This document shows positions 8,713 through 20,355 of a stretch of 64,000 bases of DNA, one piece after another. Where the stretch lies: assembly GCF_030681155.1 (NCBI RefSeq), contig NZ_JAUXXE010000007.1:29756-93755 (forward strand), written 5' to 3'. A model generated the notes under the pieces. That model was not told where the DNA came from. It searched no databases and saw only the letters and a program-made list of their open reading frames with translations. Both the position numbers and the translations under genes were made by a program. The DNA comes from Phenylobacterium sp. Its GTDB lineage: Bacteria > Pseudomonadota > Alphaproteobacteria > Caulobacterales > Caulobacteraceae. Position 1 is the first letter of the stretch; each line of letters begins with the position of its first letter.

Positions 8713-10290
8713 GACGCTGCGGCCTTGGCGGGTGCGGGTTCGCATTTGCGATCAGCGCAGAAGCGCCGCCGCGCTTCCGCCGACGCCTGGGCGCCATAGA
8801 AGCGCTCAATGGCTGCAAGCAGATTGGGGTCGAGGCGTTTCATCGCCTCACCGCCGGGCCCGATCCTGAAGTCGAGGATCCGCCGCAGTTCGGCGGGCGT
8901 ATATTCGACGGCGTAGGTCTCCGCCATCTGCTCCACGAGCGCATTCCGGCTTTCCTGGATGGCCTCGACCAGGGCCTTTGCGCCCATGAGTTCTGGGTTG
9001 TTTGCGCCTGGGACGCTGGTCGGAATTCTAAGTTGGTCCGCCAGGTCGTCGATCGGCTGCATCGTCGTGTCGGCTTCGACGATGCGACGGGCCAAGCTCA
9101 TCGCTTCCTCCGAGGGGGCCTTGCCCTGTCTCTCGCTGCGCGGACGTGAGTCTGGAGTGTGCGACGAAAAGCTGTTCGGGTTGAAGTTGACCAAGACGGC
9201 GACGATGTCGCCAGAGACGGCCCTATCGACCTTGGCTAGGTCTATCTCGTAGCCCTCTGACACATGTAGCGCGGCGCCTCCGAAGTGCAGCCCCGTAGGC
9301 GATTCGCGAACGGCGACGCAGGAGTCCAACCCGCCCGAAGGCTGGACGATGCAGTTGATTTGCGCCCATCCCGATAGCCCCAGGAGGTTGGTGATCGGGG
9401 GGGGCCATGCTCTGGACGTCGATTTCCGTCGGCTGCCGGCTCCATGGCGGATTGACCAGGGCCACGTCTTCCGGTGGCCGCCAGCGATCAAATCGGCATT
9501 CGGCTTGAGCACAGAACTTGTCCCGCGCCAGGGCGGTGATGGTCCATATAAACTGGTCTTGGATGGGTAGTTGCGCTGCGAGGACCCGCCCGCGCCGGGT
9601 TTCAAGGCCGTTTCCTGTCTGACTGGACACGAAATCCAGCACGGCCTGGAGCTCCGTCTCGGTCATGGTCGCGGCATAGGCGTCGGCCAGGGCCACGCCC
9701 CAAGCTGGCGCCACCGCTCTTGTTCCGTCGTTGACGGCTTGTCGCGCAGCGCCGCTTTGTTGATCACCGCCTCCAGCCGCTTCGAGCGCGATCTCGGCGG
9801 CGATGTCCTGAAGCGCGATCATGTCGCGGCTCAGGAGCGGCGCGAGACGCGCCGCCAACTTGGCTGCAGCCAGCGATGTGGGTGCGCCGATGACGGGCGG
9901 CGGGCCGGCGTCGCCCTGACCGTCCTTGGGGAGAACGAAGCGAATGGGAATTCTCACGGTCCCGCTCGGCTTGGGGCGACCGTCCTCCATTTTAGGCGTC
10001 ATGCGAAAGCTCTCGGAGAGTTTGAGAGCGCCGCTATCAAAGCCCAAACCGGTCGGGGTGGTCGCCATGGCGACGCAGTTTCGGAGTCGTCCTTCGAGGG
10101 ACACGGTGCAGGAGAGTGTCGATCGGCCCTCGATGCGCATCTGCATCGCCAGGGGCGGATAGGCCTCGGCGACCTGCCGCCCGTCGGGCCGCGAGGCCCA
10201 GTCGGGATTGGTGATCTTTTGGGCTTGAGCCATGCCGCCGCTCGCGGTCACGGCGCAGATCCCGCCGATCAAAACGTGCCTCAACTTCAT
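8709..10290 (-). pseudogene. Duplicated TonB-C/DUF2059 secreted protein, frameshifted
   Basis: Two overlapping minus-strand frames together encode one protein. The upstream part (from ATG 10290) has a signal peptide ending AQAQ, a TonB C-terminal-like domain (AYPPLAMQMRIEGRSTLSCTV, C-x10-C pattern) and a DUF2059-like region (MTETELQAVLDFVSSQTG, FCAQAECRF). The downstream part repeats both: WAQINCIVQPSGGLDSCVA and YTPAELRRILDFRIGPGGEA, FCADRKC. The frames meet in a run of eight C (plus-strand G at 9397-9404). Removing one base gives exactly 527 codons (526 residues plus stop) across 8709-10290. So it is either a recent frameshift, a sequencing error or a phase-variable gene. Role unknown; probably periplasmic. 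Confidence 0.82.
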
Positions 10291-10385
10291 CGGTATGCCC
10301 CTACAACCCCTGGCTGCGAGCCTAGCCATATTGAGGGTGAGCTCAAGCCTTCGCTTGCGGGGGCGAAACCCGCTATGACCGGCGC

Positions 10386-13963
<3,578 letters not shown>

Positions 13964-13987
13964 GAGCGGTCTCCACAGGGGCTGCTT

Positions 13988-14098
13988 CCAAAAAGCTGGG
14001 GTCAGGAGCCTATTCCTGTCGCACTTTTTGGTGCGGGGATGGCTTCAGGCTTGACCAGACACACCGCCCCCCTATCGGAGAGGCGGTGTGGTGAAGCC
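13988..14098. terminator. Hairpins after gyrB
   Basis: CCAAAAAG (13988-13995) pairs with CTTTTTGG (14024-14031), the second arm supplying a T-run. It is followed by a stronger compound hairpin CACACCGCC (14060-14068)/GGCGGTGTG (14082-14090), flanked by GGCTTCA/TGAAGCC. This fills the 150-base gap between gyrB and the AbgT gene and is the likely gyrB terminator. Confidence 0.45.
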
Positions 14099-14114
14099 GG
14101 AGCAATAGTCCCTC

Positions 14115-15716
14115 ATGAGCTATGAACGCCGACCCGACCGACAGCGCGGCTTCCTGGGTGCGATCGAACGCGCGGGCAATTTGCTCCCCGACCCAACGAT
14201 CATTTTTCTCTATCTGATCTTCGCATTGATGCTGCTTTCGTGGCTCGGTGCGGCGTTGGGCTGGCAGGCGACGTTGCCCTATTCAGGCGCGAAGGCCCCC
14301 GAGCATGCCGAGCTGGCGAACGGGATCCTGACCTATCGGGCCTCAAGCCTATTCTCCGCAGACAACATCGCGCGTCTTTTCATCGAGATGCCGCGCACGT
14401 TCGCCGGCTTTGCGCCGCTGGGCCTAGTGCTCACCATCATGCTTGGCGCAGCGGTGGCCGAGCGGTCGGGACTATTTTCCGCGTTGATCCGGGCCTCGCT
14501 GGGCAACGCCAACAAGGCTTTGCTGACACCGATCGTGGCGCTGATCGGCATGGTGTCTCACCATGCCTCCGACGCAGCCTATGTCGTCTTCATCCCCCTG
14601 GCTGCAATCACCTTTGCGGTCGCCGGGCGTCACCCGCTGGCCGGGCTGGCGGCCGCCTTTGCAGCGGTGTCGGGAGGCTATGCCGGCAATCTCCTGCCTG
14701 GGCAGATTGACGTTCTGTTGCTGAGCTTCACCCAGGAAGCCGCGCGGATCGTTCAGCCGGACTGGACGATGAACCCCCTCGGCAACTGGTACTATATCTG
14801 CGCCATCGTCGTGCTGTTCACGCCGATCATCTGGTACGTCACAGATCGGGTCATCGAGCCGCGCCTGGGTCCTTGGAGCGGCGTCGTCGATGACGACCTG
14901 CGCGCGGATCTGGAAAAGTCCGACCTCACCGCCGACGAGCGCAAGGGACTGCGCCGCGCCGGCCTGGTCACCCTGCTCGTCATCGGCGCCTTTGCGGCGC
15001 TCGCCCTGTGGCCGGGGTACACCCCGCTCATCAACCAGGAGGCCGAAGGCCCCGCCCGCCTGCAGCCGCTCTACGGCTCCCTGATTGCAGGGTTCTTTTT
15101 GCTGTTCTTGCTGACCGGCGTCGCGTTTGGTCGAGCCACCGGCGCAGTGAAGTCGGCGAACGACGTGGTGGAGATGATGCAGCACGGGGTGCGAACCATG
15201 GCGCCCTACCTGGTCTTCGTGTTCTTCGCCGCCCACTTCGTAGCCATGTTCAATTGGTCGCGGATCGGCCCGATCATCGCGATCAATGGCGCAGAAGCGC
15301 TGCAGGCAATGGCCCTGCCGCCGGCGCTGCTGCTGGTCTGCGTCCTGCTGCTCTCGTCGTTTCTGGATCTCTTCATCGGATCTGCGTCGGCGAAGTGGAG
15401 CGCGCTCTCACCCGTGGTCGTCCCGATGTTCATGCTCCTGGGCATCAGTCCTGAGATGACCACGGCCGCCTACCGCATGGGCGACAGCTACACCAACATC
15501 ATGACCCCGCTGATGAGCTACTTCCCGCTCATCCTAGCGTTCGGTCAAAGATGGGACCGCGGGATTGGTGTGGGGTCGCTGCTGGCGCTGATGTTGCCCT
15601 ATGCCCTGTCCTTCATGGTCGTCGGGATCGGCATGACGGTGGGCTGGGTGTTGCTGGACCTGCCGCTCGGACCGGGCGCACAGGTGCACTACACCGTGGG
15701 CGCCACCACGCCCTGA
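14115..15716 (+). CDS. AbgT family transporter
   Basis: 533 residues with about a dozen hydrophobic segments. AbgT proteins were described as p-aminobenzoyl-glutamate importers and, in several species, as proton-driven sulfonamide exporters. Family features seen are the N-terminal LPDPTIIFLYLIFALMLLSWLG, LIGMVSHHASDAAYVV, the SGGYAGNLLPGQIDVLL reentrant region and ASAKWSALSPVVVPMFMLLGISPEMT near the C-terminus. It stands alone between gyrB and a convergent iron-uptake operon; no abgA/abgB hydrolase genes are nearby, so substrate and direction are open. Confidence 0.9.
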   Translation: MSYERRPDRQRGFLGAIERAGNLLPDPTIIFLYLIFALMLLSWLGAALGWQATLPYSGAKAPEHAELANGILTYRASSLFSADNIARLFIEMPRTFAGFAPLGLVLTIMLGAAVAERSGLFSALIRASLGNANKALLTPIVALIGMVSHHASDAAYVVFIPLAAITFAVAGRHPLAGLAAAFAAVSGGYAGNLLPGQIDVLLLSFTQEAARIVQPDWTMNPLGNWYYICAIVVLFTPIIWYVTDRVIEPRLGPWSGVVDDDLRADLEKSDLTADERKGLRRAGLVTLLVIGAFAALALWPGYTPLINQEAEGPARLQPLYGSLIAGFFLLFLLTGVAFGRATGAVKSANDVVEMMQHGVRTMAPYLVFVFFAAHFVAMFNWSRIGPIIAINGAEALQAMALPPALLLVCVLLLSSFLDLFIGSASAKWSALSPVVVPMFMLLGISPEMTTAAYRMGDSYTNIMTPLMSYFPLILAFGQRWDRGIGVGSLLALMLPYALSFMVVGIGMTVGWVLLDLPLGPGAQVHYTVGATTP

Positions 15717-15765
15717 CCACCCGGCGCCCTGGCCGCGACCGGCGGAGGCCGCGCGGTGACAAGGG

Positions 15766-16860
15766 TTAGGCGCGAGCGTGCGGGGTCGAGGGTCGCTTGC
15801 GCTTCTGGAATTTCGGGTTGGCCCAGAAGGTGTAGACGGCGAGGCTTCCGAGCAGTGCTAGAGCCAGGCCTGACACGGTCATGACCAGCCGATAGGGCAG
15901 GCCGCCGACCTTGGCGGCGTGGATCGGGTATTCCAGATTGGCGATCCGCAGCCCGGTCGGCAGGGTCTGGGCGTTGCGGGTGGCGACCTGCTGGGCGGTG
16001 GCGGGATCGAACCAGAACATGGTCCGACCGTTCGGCAGCCACTCGGCCTGCTGGCGTAGCCTGACCGAGATCAGGGCGCCCGGCTTGGTCGGCAGGCCGA
16101 TGGTGCGGATCTCAGCGCCAGGATACTGCGCTCGTGTGGCGTTCAGCAATTCCAGCCAATCGGTGTCGGGGGCCAACGGCCCGCCCTTGGCTTTCGGCGC
16201 GCCTTCAGACGCCTTCATCTCGGCGGGGCTTGAGAAGGGGGCGAGCATCACCTCCTCGACCTTGGGAAGGGTCATGGCGACGCCGGTCAGCAGCGAGATG
16301 AACAACAGGGGCGCGACCAGCACGCCGAGGTCGCGGTGCTGGCGAACCACGGCGGCGCGCGACATCTTCGCGGGCCATAGACTAAAGGTGAACAGCCGCC
16401 GGGTCGGCCACCAGAGGATCACCCCGGTGATGACGAAAGCGAGGCCCGCCAGCCCCAGGGCTCCGGCGACGAATTTTCCCGTGTCGCCGACCAACAGATA
16501 GTGGTGCAGGTCGAACAGCCAGATCTCCGGCCGCTCCCATTTCGAGGACCATTGCGCGACGATCTCGCCGGTCTGGTCGGCATAGGCCCCACGTTCCTTG
16601 TCGATATAGGACAGCCGATGCAGCCCCAGGCGCTTGCTGGCAAGCACGATGGAGCGCGGCGGGTCGGGATCTTCGAAGATCCTCTGGACTGCGGCGGCCA
16701 GGGTGGCGGTGTCCTGCATCTGCGCTTCGGCGGCGTGGGGCGTGGTGAGCCGCAGCCAGTCGTCCTTGTGGACCAGCATGGCGCCGCTCAACCCCAGTAT
16801 GGCCAGGGATAGGCCGATCAGCCCGCCCGCCCACCGGTGCGCGAGACGCAGGATCGACAT
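15766..16860 (-). CDS. PepSY-associated TM protein (iron-uptake reductase type)
   Basis: 364 residues with four membrane segments: one at the N-terminus (LAHRWAGGLIGLSLAILGLSGAML), two in the middle (about 130-150 and 185-205) and one near the C-terminus (LVMTVSGLALALLGSLAVYTFW). PepSY-like sequence lies in the periplasmic loops. Such PiuB/FsrB-like proteins accompany siderophore receptors and are thought to reduce or release iron at the inner membrane. Its ATG overlaps the stop of the TonB-dependent receptor by one base, so both are one operon, receptor first. Confidence 0.87.
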   Translation of the reverse strand: MSILRLAHRWAGGLIGLSLAILGLSGAMLVHKDDWLRLTTPHAAEAQMQDTATLAAAVQRIFEDPDPPRSIVLASKRLGLHRLSYIDKERGAYADQTGEIVAQWSSKWERPEIWLFDLHHYLLVGDTGKFVAGALGLAGLAFVITGVILWWPTRRLFTFSLWPAKMSRAAVVRQHRDLGVLVAPLLFISLLTGVAMTLPKVEEVMLAPFSSPAEMKASEGAPKAKGGPLAPDTDWLELLNATRAQYPGAEIRTIGLPTKPGALISVRLRQQAEWLPNGRTMFWFDPATAQQVATRNAQTLPTGLRIANLEYPIHAAKVGGLPYRLVMTVSGLALALLGSLAVYTFWANPKFQKRKRPSTPHARA

Positions 16861-19025
16861 CAGAAGCGGCGTTCCAGACCGAGGGTGAAGACCCGCCCGC
16901 GACCGGCGAAGTAGCGCAGATTGTCGGCTGGGTTGGAGGTGTCGGAGCTGTAGCTGAGGTACTGCTGGTCAAACAGGTTCTGGACGCTGAAGAACACGTC
17001 GCCGACCGGCGCCGAGTAGCGGACGGTGGCGTCGACCAGGGTGTAGCCCTGGAAGTTGTTGCGCGGATCGGCACCCTCGTAGCTGCGCTGCAGATAGGTC
17101 TGGCTTTGCAGGCGCGCGGCCAGCGGCCCTTGCTGATAGCTGAGCGCGAAGTTGAAGCGGTCGGGCGAAATGTTCGCCCCGTCGAGGTCGATATCGGTCG
17201 AGCCGTCGCCGTTGCTGTCAGCGCGGCCCTTCAGCTTGGCGTAGCCGGCTGAGGCGGTGACGCCGGGGACCGGCGTCTTGGCCGTGACGTTCAGCTCCAG
17301 GCCCTCGATCTCCACCCGTTGCCGCTGGACGTCGTAGACGGCGGTTGCGGGGTTGAGCACCAGCAGTTGGCCAAGCTTGGAGGTCGACCAGAAATAGGCG
17401 GCGGTCGCCTCGATGGGGCCGCGCTTCCACTCGGCCCCAATCTCCTGGTTGTCGGAGACCACCGGATTGATGTCGAGGAAGCTGTCCACGTCGACGCCGT
17501 CGCGGTTCACGCCCCGCAGGATCCGGCCGACGTCGGGCACGGTGTAGCCCTCGGCGTAGCTGGCGTAGAGGCGCAGGGATTGGGTCGGCTTCACCACGAT
17601 GCCGCCGTTCAGCAGGGTCGCCTCGAAGGACGGATCGCCGCCGCCCACCGCGCGCGAGCCGTAGGAGGCCAGGGTCGTGTAGTCGCTGACCTTCAAGGTC
17701 ACCGACTCGTAGCGCAGACCCCCGGCCAGGTGCAGCCTGTCGTCCAGCAGCGCCAGATTGGCCTGGACGAACGGCGCGATACTTTGGAACTGGGTCGGCG
17801 GCACCCAGGCGCGCTTGGTCTGAATGAGCGACTGCTCGGTGCGGTCCTTCATGGTGTCGAGGCCGAAGGTGGTGTTCAGGCCCGGCACGAACGGAATTTC
17901 CCGCTCATATCCGATCCTCGCGCCCATCTTTTCCGACTGGTTCGACGACTGGTCGAACAGCGTGCCGATCGGGGCGAGGCGGGCGTCCTGGAAAGTGGCG
18001 CTGCGGTCGCCCCCGAAGGTGTCGCGCGAGCGGTTGTAGAAGAACTGGGCGGTCAGGTCGCCGCCAACCAGGTCGTCGTCGGTCACCGCCACCGACAGCG
18101 TCTCGACGCGATTGGCGGCAGGCCGCCCCTGGATGGTCCCGCGCATGCTGCTGGCGGGGCGGTTCTTGGTGCGGTCCCCGGCGACGATCACATAGTCGCC
18201 GTCGCCCTTCAGCTCGAAGCGGTTGGCGACAAGGTCGATGCGCAGGCTCTCGTCGATCTGCCAGCCGAAGCGGCCGAAGATCGAGGTGCTGGTGGAGTCC
18301 TGGATCTCGCCCTGGGTGTTGTCGACGCCGATCCGCCGGCCACGGCCGTCATAGAAGGCGCCGCGGGATTCATAGGCGAGGCCCAGCGTGGCGTCGAAGG
18401 CCCCGGCGCGATAACCCGCCAGACCCGCCGTCTTCCAGCCCAGGCCATCGCCGTGGAACCGAGTGTCGCTGCTGACCTGGGCCAGGACCCTGCCAGACAG
18501 GCCGTCCTCCTTGGGCGGCCCGACCGTCACCTGATTGACCACGCCTCCGGTGGCGCCGATGCCCTGCAAGGCGTTCGACCCGTAGATCAGTTCGACATGG
18601 TCGATGAAGAACGGGTCGATGGTGAAGCCGTCGCGCGAGCCGTCGCGGATCGGGGTCGATTGCGGAATGCCGTTGATGGCGAACAGCGGCGAGCGGCCGC
18701 GCAGGGTCTCGCCGCTGCCCGACAGCTTCTGGCGGGTTGGCGAGAACGATGGGGAGAGCGAGGAGATCGCATCGACCACCGAGCCGCTGATCGACACCTG
18801 TTGCGAAAGCGTGTCGGCGTCGACGATGTCCACGGTCATCGGCAGGGCGCTGGCCGGCAGGGTGGTGCGGGCCGCGGTGATGACCAATTCGGACACCTCG
18901 GTCGGGCCGCTCTTGGTCTGGGCGAAGGCCTGCGTGCCGAAAGCCAGGGCGATCAAGCTCGCTCCAGCCGCCAGATGGACATCCCGTACACGCGCCGCGC
19001 TCGCCGTTCTCAAAGCCATCTGCAT
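16860..19025 (-). CDS. TonB-dependent siderophore-type outer-membrane receptor
   Basis: 721 residues. A signal peptide (hydrophobic LIALAFGTQAFAQ near residues 24-37) is followed by a TonB-box-like TEVSELVITA, the plug domain (LRGRSPLFAINGIPQS, IDHVELIYGSNALQGIGATGGVVNQVT), a 22-strand-type barrel and a terminal FTLGLERRF ending in phenylalanine as in outer-membrane barrels. Likely imports a ferric siderophore; the linked PepSY protein supports iron over vitamin or sugar substrates. A second ATG at 19019 is an alternative start. A 574-codon antisense frame is only a GC-rich shadow. Confidence 0.92.
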   Translation of the reverse strand: MQMALRTASAARVRDVHLAAGASLIALAFGTQAFAQTKSGPTEVSELVITAARTTLPASALPMTVDIVDADTLSQQVSISGSVVDAISSLSPSFSPTRQKLSGSGETLRGRSPLFAINGIPQSTPIRDGSRDGFTIDPFFIDHVELIYGSNALQGIGATGGVVNQVTVGPPKEDGLSGRVLAQVSSDTRFHGDGLGWKTAGLAGYRAGAFDATLGLAYESRGAFYDGRGRRIGVDNTQGEIQDSTSTSIFGRFGWQIDESLRIDLVANRFELKGDGDYVIVAGDRTKNRPASSMRGTIQGRPAANRVETLSVAVTDDDLVGGDLTAQFFYNRSRDTFGGDRSATFQDARLAPIGTLFDQSSNQSEKMGARIGYEREIPFVPGLNTTFGLDTMKDRTEQSLIQTKRAWVPPTQFQSIAPFVQANLALLDDRLHLAGGLRYESVTLKVSDYTTLASYGSRAVGGGDPSFEATLLNGGIVVKPTQSLRLYASYAEGYTVPDVGRILRGVNRDGVDVDSFLDINPVVSDNQEIGAEWKRGPIEATAAYFWSTSKLGQLLVLNPATAVYDVQRQRVEIEGLELNVTAKTPVPGVTASAGYAKLKGRADSNGDGSTDIDLDGANISPDRFNFALSYQQGPLAARLQSQTYLQRSYEGADPRNNFQGYTLVDATVRYSAPVGDVFFSVQNLFDQQYLSYSSDTSNPADNLRYFAGRGRVFTLGLERRF

Positions 19026-19060
19026 CCCCGACTATCGTTGTGAGGGGTTCTATAGGCGTT

Positions 19061-19080
19061 AATAAGAACGATTTGCAATT
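19061..19080 (-). promoter_or_regulatory. Possible Fur-type box upstream of the receptor
   Basis: AATTGCAAATCGTTCTTATT on the minus strand, 36 bases before the receptor start, is AT-rich in a GC-rich region and resembles the TGCAAAT-N-ATTCTTATT style of alphaproteobacterial Fur sites. The match to a consensus is partial. Confidence 0.35.
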
Positions 19081-19182
19081 GACGTCTTGGACCGCATGGG
19101 GTTCGGGCGGCTTGCTGCTGATGACCGGGCGCATCTATTGTTCGAGGCCGCGCCGCGATCCGGCTCAACCAGCGAGTTCGCC

Positions 19183-20277
19183 ATGATGCGCGATGATGTC
19201 GGCGATCTTGCATTTCGCTCCCTGGACTCGCTGGAAGGCGCGCCAGATCGGCTGGGCGGGACGCCTGGTCCGCGTGAGAGCCTGGTCGCAAAGGTGCGGC
19301 GATATGCGCCGGGCGTGCTCATCGCCGGTCTCGTCGCCCTGGCGGCGCAATGGCTCTCCGAGCACTACAAAGCGCCGGTCATGTTGTTCGCCCTGCTGCT
19401 GGGCATGGCGGTGAACTTCACCGGTGATGACCCTCGTTGCCGCCCGGGCATCGACTTCGCCGCGCGCCAAATCCTGCGGATCGGCGTGGCCCTGCTGGGC
19501 ATGCGCATCACCTTTGACCAGGTTCGGTCGGTGGGCGCCGGCGCCCTGACGCTGACGGCGGTCGCGGTCGTCCTGACCATTCTGGTCGGCTGGCTGATGG
19601 CGCGATCGATGAAGCTGAGAGGGCCGCTCGGGGTTCTGATGGGCGGCGCGGTGGCGATCTGCGGCGCCTCGGCGGCGCTGGCGATCGCTTCGGTCCTGCC
19701 GCGCAGCGAGACGCACGAGCGTGACGTCGTCCTAACCGTGGTGGGCGTCACCACCCTGTCGACCTTGGCGATGATCCTTTATCCGACGCTCGCGGCCATG
19801 CTGCATTTCAGCGACGTGGCGGCTGGCACGTTCTTCGGCGCCACCATTCACGATGTCGCCCAGGTGGTGGGCGCGGGTTACAGCGTTTCGCCGGAAGCCG
19901 GCGACACCGCCACGATCGTCAAGCTGTTCAGGGTCGCTCTGCTTTTGCCGGCGGTGGTGATCATTTCGCTGATCTATCGCCGCTCGGCTGAGGCGAACGC
20001 CAAGCGCCCGCCGCTGATTCCGGTGTTCCTGATCGCCTTCGCCGCGCTGGTGGCGATCAATTCCACCGGCGTGGTCGGTGACTGGATCCGCGATCCGTTG
20101 CAGGACGCCTCGCGCTGGTGCCTGGTCGCCGCGATCGCCGCCCTGGGCGCGAAGACCGCGCTGGGGGATCTGGCCAAGGTGGGCTGGCGGCCGATCCTGG
20201 TGCTGGTCGGCACGACCCTGTTCGTCGCGCTTTTCGTGCTTGGCGGCATGGCGTTGATGAGCGGATGGCCGCCCTGA
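19183..20277 (+). CDS. YeiH/UPF0324 family permease
   Basis: 364 residues from the ATG at 19183; the frame is open back to 19087, but the extra 32 residues look non-coding and overlap the receptor promoter region. About ten hydrophobic segments. UPF0324 signatures seen are LLGMRITFDQV, AVAICGASAALAIASVLP and FFGATIHDVAQVVGAGYSVS, ending with VGWRPILVLVGTTLFVALFVLG. Members are annotated as putative sulfate or thiosulfate exporters, with little experimental support. It is a single gene divergent from the iron operon. Confidence 0.88.
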   Translation: MMRDDVGDLAFRSLDSLEGAPDRLGGTPGPRESLVAKVRRYAPGVLIAGLVALAAQWLSEHYKAPVMLFALLLGMAVNFTGDDPRCRPGIDFAARQILRIGVALLGMRITFDQVRSVGAGALTLTAVAVVLTILVGWLMARSMKLRGPLGVLMGGAVAICGASAALAIASVLPRSETHERDVVLTVVGVTTLSTLAMILYPTLAAMLHFSDVAAGTFFGATIHDVAQVVGAGYSVSPEAGDTATIVKLFRVALLLPAVVIISLIYRRSAEANAKRPPLIPVFLIAFAALVAINSTGVVGDWIRDPLQDASRWCLVAAIAALGAKTALGDLAKVGWRPILVLVGTTLFVALFVLGGMALMSGWPP

Positions 20278-20355
20278 TCCCGGCCTCGCATCGGCCGTTG
20301 CCTTCCCCAAGGTGATCGGAGGTTCGATGAGGCCAGATGTTCTCGGGAGGAACGC

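Noticed and set aside
17319..19043. 574-codon plus-strand frame opposite the TonB-dependent receptor
   Set aside because: Sequence is low-complexity GR/QA-rich with no recognisable family; the receptor on the other strand explains the open frame.
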